Below are positions 43,583-53,944 of a stretch of 64,000 nucleotides of DNA, one piece after another. Position 1 is the first letter of the stretch, and every line of letters starts with the position of its first letter. The notes beneath the pieces were generated by a model. It worked only from the letters and a program-made list of their open reading frames with translations. It had not been told where the DNA came from and ran no database searches. The position numbers were made by a program, and so were the translations under genes. Source of the stretch: Chenopodium formosanum (taxonomy: Eukaryota; Streptophyta; Magnoliopsida; Caryophyllales; Amaranthaceae); the NCBI GenBank assembly GCA_024500155.1, contig CM044874.1, positions 42,230,384 through 42,294,383 of the forward strand. Direction: 5' to 3'.

Positions 43583-43966
43583 GGACCTATTGTGAAAAAC
43601 TATCTTATAAAACACTTTTTTTTGCAAGAACTATTTAATAAAAAAAATGTTGTAAGAAACTATCTTATAAAAGGGTAATTGTTGTAAGACACTACCATTG
43701 GTCAGAAAGTCACCATTGACTTTCATTTTCCGGCGTTGACCACATCACGTGCCAATCACGTGATTTTAATTCACCCTTTCCCTCCTTTTTTCTTAATTGG
43801 CACGTGATGTGGTCAACGCTGGAAAATAAAAGTGAACGATGACTTTTCGACCAAGAGTAGTCTCTTACAACATTTACCCTTTTATGAGGTAGTTTCTTAC
43901 CACAATTATTTTATTAATAGTTTCACGCAAAAAAGTGCTTTATAAGGTAGTTTTTCACAAATGTCC
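43583..43966. mobile_element. Mutator-like MITE, 384 bp, 9-bp target duplication
   Basis: Long inverted arms (about 180 bp each) start GGACCTATTGTGAAAAACTA on the left and GGACATTTGTGAAAAACTAC from the right, and include CGTTGACCACATCACGTGCC. The exact 9-bp duplication TACTAAAAA lies at 43574-43582 and 43967-43975, as for Mutator-like elements. It is non-coding and lies 90 bp past the exon at 43364-43492. Confidence 0.9.
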
Positions 43967-44395
43967 TACTAAAAATTATGACAACTTTAACTTTACTAAG
44001 CTCCCATCATTTACACTATATGTTAAAAAGTTCCTAAACAAGCCTACTTGCCACGTGGTGCCCTCCTTAACTAATCAAGTCTTTTATTTCACGTACTTAA
44101 GAACATATATTGTAGAATGTTTAAACCCAACACCTTAATTTTAAAAAATATCACCATATTACATGTCATTCTGCTAAAATTAAATGTAAATAAAGATTTC
44201 AGTCAAGGAATCAATGTAGTAACTCGGGCATCACACTTGGGCCTAAAAAATAGTTATCATTTTAAAATTGGTTTTAAATTAAATTTTCAAAAAGTTATAA
44301 ATACTAAAATGATGATATAATTTGTGGTTTATAATTTTCCTATCGTTAATTTTTCACATATAACATGTTATATACTCAATATGTTTATTTTTAGG

Positions 44396-45118
44396 GAATT
44401 TCAATGGTGTGCTACACTGAAATGGTAACCCTTCTCTTTTGCTTTTATTATAAATAACCCTAATTAAGAATTTAATCCCACAAATGACCTTATTTTCATA
44501 GATATGAAATTACAATTAACTATTTAAAAATATCAACTAAGCCACGAACCCCGCCCCCTAAGCTATAAGCTCTAAACATCCAATCCATTATCCGATCCCC
44601 ATCCGTCACTCTCCACCTAAACCTAAACCTAAATCTCAACCCCAATTCCATCTCACCCAAAATTTAACTCCACCCTTTACTCTCTTGTTAACCAGCCACC
44701 CAAATTTCGATAATGATGATGCTTTTAGTGGGCATTGAGTTTCCATCACGTGAAGGTGTGAGAAGAGTTTATGCCAATGAGAAGGTTGTTTGAGTCGCTA
44801 GATGAGCATTGTAGTTTGATTGTTTGACATAATGGTGGGCGGTTGAAAGCGATGTGGGGAATAATAAGGTGGCTACCGATGACGTGATGGTGGTTGTTAA
44901 TGGTAATAAGTTGTTGGGTGGTGCAGGGGCTAGGTGATCTGGTTAAAAAAAATAATAATAAAAAAAAAGACCAATGTTAATTTTAATAAACCATTTATGA
45001 AAATAAGGTAATTTGTGGGATCAAACTCTTAACTAGAGCTTTTAATAAAAGGAAAAAAAATGAGGGTTACCATTTTAGTGTATCACTTTTATAAGGCTAC
45101 CATTGATAATTTTCCTTT
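44396..45118. mobile_element. Inverted-repeat MITE, ~720 bp
   Basis: The left arm (GGAATTTCAATGGTGTGCTA ... AATGGTAACCCT ... ATCCCACAAATGACCTTATT) is inverted at the right (reverse complement GGAAAATTATCAATGGTAGC ... AATGGTAACCCT ... ATCCCACAAATTACCTTATT). Arms are about 125 bp. The flanks TTTATTTTTA and TTTAATTTTTA may be an imperfect 9-10 bp duplication, so it may be Mutator-like. The interior is non-coding. Confidence 0.65.
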
Positions 45119-45158
45119 AATTTTTATGGGCTCTTTGAAATCCACATATATACTCCGT

Positions 45159-45866
45159 TAGACTTGGCAATCTTGACCCGACCCGATTGATCCGGGCCGA
45201 TCCAAATGACCCGACCCTTGACCCGAAATCATTCACCCGAAAATTACCCGAACCCGTATTACCTCGACTGAACCTGAACTCGCCCCGAAACGGAGTTGAC
45301 CTGAACATGGCCCGATGACCCAAAACTTGAACTTGACCCGACCCGAAGTGACTCGACCCGAATTGATTGACTCGAATCGACCCAACCCGACTCGAATCGA
45401 CCCAACCTGAAGTAATCCAACCCAAAGTGACCCGACCCAAAGTGACCCAATTCCTTAAATGCATAGAGTGAAATGGTGAATTACATAGTTTCCAGTTTCT
45501 TTCTTTCCTAAGTGACCCGACCCAAAGTGACCCGAAATTTAATGATTTTTCCAACTATTTTCTTAAGTGAATTTATTTTGGTGACCCGACACAAACTTGA
45601 TCAGACCCATACTAACTTGACCCATACAAACTTGACCCAACCCGAAGTAACCCAACCCAAAGTGACCTAACCCAAAATTGACCCGAAAATTGGTCCTAAA
45701 AATTGACCCCACCCAAACTGACACGACTCGAGCTTCACCCGACCGGAACTTGACTCGAAGTGCTGACCCAAGCCCTAATTTGACCCGACTCTATCCGATC
45801 ATTTGCTGACTCGAAATTGACCCGAGCCGAAATGACCCGACCGGAATGACTTGTTTGCTAGGTCTA
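45159..45866. mobile_element. hAT MITE with GACCCGA-rich interior, 708 bp
   Basis: The termini TAGACTTGGCAA and (inverse) TAGACCTAGCAAACAAG are flanked by 8-bp duplications TACTCCGT (45151-45158) and TACTCCAT (45867-45874), with one mismatch. The interior is almost entirely degenerate TGACCCGACCCGAA words. Non-coding. Confidence 0.88.
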
Positions 45867-46253
45867 TACTCCATTACAATTGCAGATTTTACTTTTTTCT
45901 CAAAAGAAAATATAAGAACTAGCTTATTTATGTGGACTTTTTGATTTGTACCACTGAATTGTTTCTAAAAGTTCAATTTCTATAACTATGTTACAATATT
46001 TATATTTTCATAAGCTCATTTGGGATCGCATAATAAGTAAAACAATACATTAGAAAAACTAATTATTGTGAATACAAGTATGATTATGAATATAAATTTA
46101 TTGTAGAAGCTATATTAGTCATGTGAGTTTTATTTCCAAAAATGTGCCTTGAAATACTCTATTTTATAAGTAATTGATATCTTTATAAATTGTAATAGTA
46201 CATCTTACAAATACTGTAATTAAAATTCATTTCATTGTTTTTATATGTCAAAG

Positions 46254-46320
46254 TGATGAACTAAAAAGACATTCACAAGATCATGTTGAAATTATTATTG
46301 ACCTTCTCCTCACACACAAG
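46254..46320 (+). pseudogene. Pseudogene exon (DELKRHSQDHVEII block)
   Basis: Acceptor TGTCAAAG and donor GTACTC bound 67 bp encoding SDELKRHSQDHVEIIIDLLL then THK. Phase 0 at the 3' end joins the next exon. It sits just left of a Tourist MITE. Confidence 0.6.
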
Positions 46321-46386
46321 GTACTCTATAATTTAAAGGCTTTACTTTTTTTTTTTTTTTTGTTATTTCGCATTTAGATTAATTTA

Positions 46387-46616
46387 GGGCTTGTTTGACA
46401 TCAGTTTTGGTTTTCAGTTTCCTGTTTTTTTGAAAACCAAAAACCAAAAACAGGAAACAAGAAAAAGGAGTTTCCACTTTTCTGTTGTCAGTTTTCATAA
46501 TTATCATAATTTTAATAAGTTTATATAGTTTTTGATTCATTATGGGACTCATATCATATACTTTTAGAGAACAAAAAACCAAAAAACAGAAAACCACAAC
46601 AATGCCAAACGAACCC
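46387..46616. mobile_element. Tourist (PIF/Harbinger-type) MITE, 230 bp
   Basis: The termini GGGCTTGTTTGACATCAG and (inverse) GGGTTCGTTTGGCATTG are flanked by TTA at 46384-46386 and 46617-46619. The inner sequence forms further inverted repeats of AAAACCAAAAACAGAAAAC type. It lies between two pseudogene exons. Confidence 0.85.
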
Positions 46617-46649
46617 TTAATTAATGATTGCTTGTTTTTTATTCCTCAG

Positions 46650-46714
46650 GTTGGGTTAGAAAATCTTGAGACGCGATTTCAAATACTTTTGCGCCAATTA
46701 AAACCAAACGAAAT
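46650..46714 (+). pseudogene. Pseudogene exon (VGLENLETRFQILL block)
   Basis: Acceptor TTCCTCAG and donor GTATGT. It reads VGLENLETRFQILLRQLKPN plus E and two bases. Phases match both neighbours. Confidence 0.65.
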
Positions 46715-46854
46715 GTATGTTTACAAGTTCTTTCATCCATCTTTTTATGGTTTATGTTTTCAAAAAAAAAAAAAAATCTTTTTATGATTTATGATTCTTG
46801 TTTAAAATCTTAATTTTTCTGTCACATAATAACTTTATCTTACGTGATCAATAG

Positions 46855-46948
46855 GCCGACATACTCATCTCATATAGAGGATGAAAACTTCCCTATAACC
46901 CTTACAAGGACAAATTTAGAGGAAGATTATCTAGATTTAGAAAATAAG
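46855..46948 (+). pseudogene. Pseudogene exon (TNLEEDYLDLENK block)
   Basis: Acceptor ATCAATAG and donor GTAATA. It completes the split codon of the previous exon and reads PTYSSHIEDENFPITLTRTN then LEEDYLDLENK. Open throughout. The NLEEDYLD segment is characteristic of the family as I remember it. Confidence 0.7.
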
Positions 46949-47157
46949 GTAATAATTGAAGTTAATATCACTTCTTTTAGAATATTTGTTGCACTTCGAT
47001 ATATGGAACTATGGAAGTACTTTAATAAATTTAATATCAAAACATAATAGCAAGATATTTAAGAAAAACTTCATGTGATTCTAATCTTTAATTTTTACTG
47101 TTTATTATACTATAATATATTATTTCTTAATCTTACATTTTCATGAAATCTTTTCAG

Positions 47158-47225
47158 CTCAATATTGCTTTTGATTTACTAGAAAACATTTGGAAATCAT
47201 ATACGCAAAGTGAAGAATTTTTCAG
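47158..47225 (+). pseudogene. Pseudogene exon (AFDLLENIWKSY block)
   Basis: Acceptor ATCTTTTCAG and donor GTACTA. It reads LNIAFDLLENIWKSYTQSEE then FF plus two bases, which are completed by the first base of the last exon at 52302. The intervening intron was enlarged by the L1 insertion. Confidence 0.65.
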
Positions 47226-48306
47226 GTACTACAAAACATAATTATATCAATTCTGGCAATGTTCTTTAAATATACTCTCTTAAATATACTCTCGTTTTAA
47301 TATTCACAACTTTTAATAACTGCATACCATTATTGCCCATGGTCATATCTAGTTATATATTAACCAAAATTATGACTATTTAATATTCTCAGAATTCAAG
47401 GTAAAATAAAAATTTTTATTTCATGTAAACACATACAAAACACTACATTGCACCAATTGAGCATTTTCATATAATTTAAGATAATAAACTACAGTTATAT
47501 CATATAGTACATCACTATATTTACTAATATTTACGAGAGTTTCAAACTCATGTAGTACATCACTAGATGATTATTTGTAATCACTTTATTCAATAGAGAA
47601 AGTATGTACAACTATATGTGGTAAGTCGTATTCATATTTCAAAGTTATTCAGGTTGACATCTCCAATGCATGTAGATATCTTGTCCTATTCAAAGAATTC
47701 TTATCAATGAACCTTAAATAGCTTAATCAACTAGTTAGCATTATCATTTAGTTAATATTATTTACCTTCATGTAGATATAAATTTCTTAATTAATTTCCC
47801 ATAATGTAAACAATCAATTAATTACTTACTCCATAAACTAATCCTATCATCATATTCTAATCCTATCATCATAGGCTAATCTCTATCACTGAATAAATTA
47901 ATTACAAATATGATATTTTCTAATCTATAATTTTTAAGTATGAATTACCTAATGTCTAACTAATCTAATAAGGCACATTTAAATTATGAGCTAACATCAT
48001 AATATAACAAAGTTATTGTGACAATTAGTAATACAATCAAATCATGTATGAAGTAACATAAATTAAATATAATGAAATTATGAGCTAATAACTTCTAAAT
48101 TATTATTCATATTATACCTAATGTAAAGTATTACGCATTAATTCATAAATTAGGAGATAAAGGATAGGATCCGCCCCAACTATTGCGGTAATGTTAAGAG
48201 TATTAATGATATTTAAATATTAATAAACTCCTTGAACATTTATAGTGTAAGATTATGCTAGAGTGTTGATGATATTTAAATAGAGCATTAAAAAAAGAAT
48301 TTATCT
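47226..48306. other. Intron sequence, nothing recognised
   Basis: AT-rich non-coding DNA with minor local repeats (CTAATCCTATCATCATA twice near 47840-47875). It ends with AAAGAATTTATCT (48294-48306), the left target duplication of the L1 element. Confidence 0.5.
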
Positions 48307-48337
48307 TCCATATCCTCTCCTTCAAGCAAGTGAAAAT

Positions 48338-48379
<42 letters not shown>

Positions 48380-50237
48380 CTGATCATAGTAGGCAACCCT
48401 AAATACTTTTCATGTCTCTCCACTTCACGAACCCTAAGAGTATTAATGATAGCATTTCTCCGATCACTAGTAGCACATTTACTAAAGGCAACCTCTGTCT
48501 TCCCCAGATTAACTTTCTGACCAGATGCTCTTTCGTACGTACTGATGATTTCAGCAATTTTCGAGCACTCCTGCAGAGTAGCTTTAGCAAATAAAATACT
48601 ATCATCCGCAAAGAAGAGATGCGAGATCCTCGGACCCGATTGACTGATTTTCACCCCACTAAGTTTTCTTTCAGATACAGCTTTAGAGATCAGAGAGAAG
48701 AAAGTATCTGCACATAAGAGAAACAAATAGGGAGAAATAGGATCACCTTGTCGGAGACCCCTAGACGGGGAGACCGACCCATAAATATCACCATTCACCT
48801 TAAAAGAGAAAGAAAAACTCGAAATACAATCCATCACTCGCCGAATCCAATTAGCACAAAAACCCATTTTATACATCACTTTTTCTAGAAAGCACCATTC
48901 AACCCTATCATAGGCCTTACTCATATCTAGTTTGAGAGCAACTGTCCCGTGTCTACCCTCGCCTTTCCTTTTCATATAATGAAAAATTTCAAACGCAATC
49001 AAGGCATTATCAGTAATTAGACGACCCGGAACAAAAGCACTCTGATTTATAGAAATAATCTCATCAAGAAACAACTTCAACTTATTCGCCATAGTTTTTG
49101 AGATTATTTTATAAATCACATTGCAGCAACTAATGAGCCTGTATTCTGTCATATTGTTAGAATCATTGCACTTGGGAATAAGTACAATACAGGTTTTATT
49201 AATTTCAGAAATATTAATCAAACCCCTCCACCAATTTTGCACAAGTCTAATAATATCAGAGCCAAGAATATGCCAGAATTTTTGAAAGAATAAAGCGTGC
49301 ATACCATCCGTACCTGGGGCTTTGTTAGGGTGCATTTGGAACAAGGCATTTTTTTTATCTCCATAGCAGTCGGCTCTTCCTCAAGCACGACATTCATAGA
49401 ATCTGTAACAATCGAGCTTGAACCCTCCGTAGCAGCCTTGAACTCAGTTGGATTATCAGAAGAAAAATATTTGAAAAATAATCGGCCACAATGTTGCAAA
49501 TCTTCTTGTCCTCATCCCTCTATACCCCATCTTTGTCAAATAAACCATCGATACGGTTCTTCTTCTTACGTTGGCTAGCTTTCCGATGAAAATATGCTTT
49601 ATTTTTATCCCCATCCCTCATTTCATTTGCACGAGCCCTCGCATACCAATACGATTCCCCCAACCTTCTCAGCTCCCCTAGTTCATTCGATAGTTTTTCA
49701 CAACAATCCAACATAGCAACATCAATATGACCACCTTGCGCCTCTAACAATTCCTTCTCTGATCTTCTGATTTTCTTCTGAGTTTTTTTGAAAGTGGTAG
49801 CAGACCACTTTTTAAGGCCCAAAGCACATTGTTCAATCCGCTGATGTGCCTCCAAGCCTTCACTTTCGCCCCAAGCTTTCGAGATCACCGCTTCACAAGA
49901 GTCGTTCGAGAGCCACATAGCCTCGAACCTAAAAAGTTTACCGCCCTTGCCTCTATCATAGTAATTCAGTGTATCTAACATAATCGGAGCATGATTGGAT
50001 TCTTCACGCACAAGGTGCTTAACTGAGAAATTCGGGTGCATCTTACACCAATCATCATCCCCCAAAAATCTATCTAGTCTTTCTCTGATCAAATTCTCCT
50101 CCGATTTCCCCCACTTCCACGTAAATTTGCACCCCTTGTATCCTAGATCTTTCAATCCACACACATCAATGGCATCCCGGAAAGCATCCATCATACACTC
50201 TCTTCTAACCACTCCACCCTCCTTCTCCGACATACTC
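48307..50237 (-). pseudogene. LINE ORF2, inverted part: endonuclease end and RT N-terminal half
   Basis: Minus strand. The end of the endonuclease domain reads CGLKDLGYKGCKFTWKWG, LDRFLGDDDWCKMHP and SNHAPIML. A long helical connector follows, then RT: HPNKAPGTDGMHALFFQKFW, DGMH..., SFSFKVNGDIYGSVSPSRGL, RQGDPISPYLF and the active site FADDSILFAKA (about 48588-48620). The frame breaks near 49510 and near 49350. A 40-base T run at 48339-48379 lies inside the coding part, where KK codons are expected, between LGLPTMI and the KERIW remnant. Confidence 0.88.
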
Positions 50238-51989
50238 ACAATTGAATGGGTGGAAAGAGAGGATTCTTTCGAAACCGGGGAAGGAAGTTAAAATCAAAGC
50301 CGTGGCCCAAGCTATTCCTACATATATGATGAGCATATTTAGAATTCCAGATGGGTTAATTGATGAAATTCACAATCTTCTTTGCCGGTTTTGGTGGGGT
50401 TCGAGAGAAGATGCAAAGAAACTTCATTGGCAGAGTTGGGAGAATTTGTGTCTCTTTAAGGCCAAAGGGGGTTTAGGCTTTCGTGATTTAAAGTGCTTTA
50501 ATCAGGCCCTTTTAGCTAAACAACTATGGCGACTTCATTCGAATGAATCGACCTTGCTTCATAAATTTCTGAAAGCGAAGTACTTTAAAAACTCCAACGT
50601 GTTGGCAGCATGTCGGGGTTATGATCCAAGATTCTCGTGGAGGAGTATGTGGGGGGCAAAAGGCTTACTTCGTGATGGGCTATTATGGAGAATTGGGGAT
50701 GGCAGACAAGTTAGAGTGTGGAAAAACCCATGGTTGGTGCTTGAGGGGCGTGTGTTTTATCCAAATAAGCCGACTGATTGTGATGATGAAATGAAGGTTA
50801 GTGATCTGTTTAGGGATGGCTATGTTGAGTGGGATGTGGAAGAAATTGAAAGAATGTTTGCTCCAGAGGTGGGTGCGAGCATTCTGGCAACTCCCCTGTC
50901 ATCAAAACAGCGTGCTGATACTATGTATTGGCAATGTGATAGGAGGGGTGTTTATACGGTTAGGTCGGGGTATTGGTTGGCTAAATTGGGCAATGATGAT
51001 CAATCGCAGCAGACTAATGATGATGCTATATGGAAATCCATTTGGCGTATTAGTGGTCCTCCGAAATTGCAACATTTTATTTAGAGTGATGTGAAGGGTA
51101 ATTTGGCAGTGAAGGATAGATTAGTATTCAGGCATATTACTCAAGATTCGTCATGCCAAGTCTGTGGGGCGGAAAAGGAAACAATAATACACTCCTTGCT
51201 CAAATGTAAGGCTGCAAAGGACATCTGGGCGCATAGTGAACATGTGGGGAGCTTGGTTGATGCTCCTACTTCCTCTTTTGCTGAACTTTGGGCATGGTTG
51301 AATTGTAAATTCAGTGGGGAGGTGGTGAGGCAGTTAATTACTCTTATGTGGGCAGCTTGGAGGTGTAGGAATTTTGTTGTGTTTGAAGAAGAATGCTCAC
51401 ATTTTGTCATGGTAGCTGCGGGTTTCCTCTGTATGGTTCAGAGTATATCTCTTATGCTCAGCGTGTCTTCAAGCAGCCTGTGATTACTGGTGCTGGAACA
51501 AGTGCGACGAGATGGTCTTCCCCTCCAATTGGTTATATTAAGGTAAATACCAATGATCATGTGCCTTCAGTTGGAATGGCAAGCTTGGGTGTAGTGTGTA
51601 GGGATGCTCAGGGGTCAATTACTGCTACGGCAACAAGAAAAATCCACTTAACGTCTCCAGAGTGTGTTGAAGCGCTGGCAGTCCGATTTGCTTTACAGGT
51701 TGCGTGTAGGCTCGACTTCTCTAAAATCCAAGTTGAATCTGATGCTTGGAATGTGGTTCAAGCTGTGAAGATGGATGATGGTGGTTTGTCTCCAATTCAC
51801 TCTATCTATGATGATATTAGACAAGATAGGTTGCTCTTTGATAATTTTTCTTTTGCTCATGTTAATCGTAAGTTGAATACAGTGGCTCATCTAGTTGCTA
51901 GAGGTGACACCGGAAACAATGTTGAAGTTGTACGTTTATGTTCCTTTCCCCAAAGTATAACAACTTTGGCGGAATTGGACCTTATTTAA
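50238..51989 (+). pseudogene. LINE ORF2, direct part: RT C-terminus, zinc-finger and RNase H
   Basis: LNGWKERILSKPGKEVKIKA, AQAIPTYMMSIFRIP, FWWGSREDAKKLHWQSW and GLGFRDLKCFNQALLAKQ are the RT thumb region. The zf-RVT region SSCQVCGAEKETIIHSLLKC follows a TAG at 51082 (a Trp position). After a frameshift near 51400 the RNase H domain has IKVNTN (catalytic Asp replaced by Asn), GVVCRDAQGSITATATRK, SPECVEALAVRFALQ and VESDAWNVVQAVK. The stop is at 51987 and a short 3' UTR leads to the poly-A. Confidence 0.88.
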
Positions 51990-52014
51990 TAATATGAGCA
52001 CTTATCTTGGTTTC

Positions 52015-52045
<31 letters not shown>

Positions 52046-52301
52046 GAATTTATCTAACTTGCATAATCTAAAAAATATAGTGAAAATTCGTATAATAATA
52101 GTGAAATGAGTCAAAATGTGTCAATTATTAAGAAATAATAGAGCTACTTTTACATAAATTATATGTAAAGTTAGCAATTTTATAACAGATTGAATGATTT
52201 GTACATTTTTTTCACCCTTTATATACATTAACATTTAAATTTAATAATATATGTCATGGTGTATAAACTAATTGATTAAAAAAACTATTTTTCTTATAAA
52301 G

Positions 52302-52620
52302 TGGGGAAGAGAAAACCATGGAGGAGTTATTTATCATCTTCGAGAATTTAAGAGTGGAGTTTCAATCTCTCGAAAGACCATCTATAGAACATCATCCACA
52401 AAAACAATTAACATGTTAAGGAAGTCCCTTGAAATTGAAGACTCAAGATGAACTAGATAAAGATGGCTTTACTCAAAGAGAATACACCAAAGATACAGTA
52501 ATAGATTGGAATGTGTTAGGCTTAGAAGATGGAACACCACAATCAGAGTCGGCAAAACATAGCAACAACCATTTTGTACAAGATATCACTGATTGGGAAT
52601 TCGATGCAATTGAAAACTAA
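52302..52620 (+). pseudogene. Pseudogene last exon (WEFD terminus)
   Basis: Acceptor TTATAAAG ends at 52301 and its first base completes the codon begun in the exon at 47158. It reads SGEEKTMEELFIIFENLRVE, FQSLERPSIEHHPQ, TAA at 52417-52419, then in the same frame GSPLKLKTQDELDKDG and HFVQDITDWEFDAIEN and the natural TAA at 52618. So there is a single nonsense change and no frameshift. The DWEFD..E ending is the family hallmark as I recall it. Confidence 0.72.
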
Positions 52621-53930
52621 TTAGTTGACACTCTTATATGTTATATATATATATGAAAAAAATTTAATTGTTTCTTCTTGGTGAATTTTTTTATACTTTG
52701 TAGATGTTAGTAAATAAGCAAATAAAATGATAAATACTTATCTCAATGTCGTGTAAAATAAAGTTGATGATTTGACGCAATGTGGTAAACCATTGTTCGA
52801 AAAGACGATTCTGTGCCATCCTAGTGTTATAGTCGCCCTGCAAGACTAGCGTAGTGGCGTAAATTGTGTGCACTCACAAACCCGACCGACACTCAATATA
52901 GTCTTCCATAATACTAAGATAACTAGTATTTTAGGAGAGGAGCAAGGATATTCAATTTTTTTTATCCCTCCTTTCTTTGTGTTTCACTCAAGAACGTGCA
53001 ATAACCCAACAATCCCCCGTAGGTTTGAAGACGTGAAAAGAAAGAATTTTACGAATATTTGCTTCGGAAAAAACAAAACAATTGCATAAATGTCATTGCT
53101 TAATTGGCTTCACATAGAATTTTTTTTTCCTTTTTTAAGTTTTAACTTTTCACCTAGCCTATTATTATTGAACCTCATTCTAAGTCTTCGAACACCAATT
53201 CCTCCACATATACAGTCTATTCATGTAACGTCCTGTATATTTGAACCACTATTTTATGTGTGTTTCAACCTATTATACCTAATTCTAATTTAATGCTTAA
53301 TTTTTAATTAAAATATTAATTTAATAATTTTATTGATTTTAGGGTGATCCCAAGCTTTTGAAACCTTAAATATAATATTTTACCAAAACAATTGAAAGTT
53401 GTTATTTAAAAGGTTTTATATTTGAGTTCTAATCATTTCATTTATATTTGACTTGTCTGAATTGATATTAAACTTAAAAAGGATTCCTTAAATTTAAGCG
53501 TCAATTAGATAAGTGTTACACTTGAATTATATTTTATTTTGACATTATCTAACCTATTACTATTGATACGGGTCATCAGGGGTGATTCCTCGACTAAAGT
53601 ACCAATTTGATAGGTATAAAATGATTTTATGGTTTTTAAGATATTTAACGTTCAATCGTATCAATTACGTTAAATAAAGTTGTATTGGGTAATTCAGTTG
53701 ACTCGTTTATCAAATTAATATTGTTTATAAACTATTCTTTAATTCTTGTATTTATAAAACTCATTGTAATGTCCATTTATGAATTATGCCATATAAATGA
53801 ATAATATTATTGGTTTGCATTTCGTCTTTTTATGTCGCTTTTATTCTATAGATATGAACTTTATATATACTTTTGTATCGTGATTCAAACTATTGTTTTT
53901 CTTATTATTATTTTAATTATTATTATATCT
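52621..53930. other. Non-coding sequence after the pseudogene
   Basis: AT-rich with no supported ORF. The stretch 53690-53732 (TTGACTCGTTTATCAAATTA) recurs at 55146-55190 and 53851-53894 recurs at 54932-54975, so part of this region was copied locally. No promoter or terminator was identified. Confidence 0.45.
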
Positions 53931-53944
53931 CAAAAACAGATAAA

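Larger units (their letters stand above)
48307..52040 (+). mobile_element. L1-type LINE with inverted 5' half (twin priming), 3.7 kb
   Basis: The right part (about 50238-52040) is on the plus strand and ends in a 26-base poly-A (52015-52040). The left part (48307 to about 50237) is the upstream portion of the same ORF2 in inverse orientation. The break falls within one short stretch of RT: the inverted half ends near KERIW (48307-48340) and the direct half resumes at LNGWKERILSKPGKEV. A 13-bp duplication AAAGAATTTATCT flanks the whole unit (48294-48306 and 52043-52055). This is the signature of twin-primed target-primed reverse transcription. The element is 5'-truncated within the endonuclease domain. 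Confidence 0.88.
6531..52620 (+). pseudogene. Decayed coiled-coil protein gene with TE-inflated introns
   Basis: Eleven small coding blocks, most flanked by recognisable AG/GT splice sites, occur in order on the + strand. They read as one protein: MSWLRS start, a KRLDEVS..GLERINLLRR block, an APNEEEIALLL block, an HDAIMISIQELA block, a KVVTAWTNFVEDAW helix block, a TNLEEDYLDLENK block, an ENLRVEFQSLERP block and a WEFD terminus. From memory this matches a conserved land-plant coiled-coil protein family of unassigned function; I did not verify a name. Splice phases agree from 29829 to 30246 and from 46254 to the stop at 52620. Lesions are a frameshift in exon 1, in-frame TAA at 30223 and 52417, a phase break between 43492 and 46254, and absence of the central coil exons expected between 30246 and 43364. 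Introns are retained, so it is not a processed copy. Confidence 0.75.

Noticed and set aside
45117..45554. 145-codon minus-strand ORF
   Set aside because: Runs through the GACCCGA repeats of the hAT MITE at 45159-45866; repeat-derived Gly/Ser/Val/Arg composition.
52015..52040. Poly-A as evidence of a processed pseudogene of the coiled-coil gene
   Set aside because: It directly follows the LINE RNase H and 3' UTR and is inside the LINE target duplication; the host gene retains introns.
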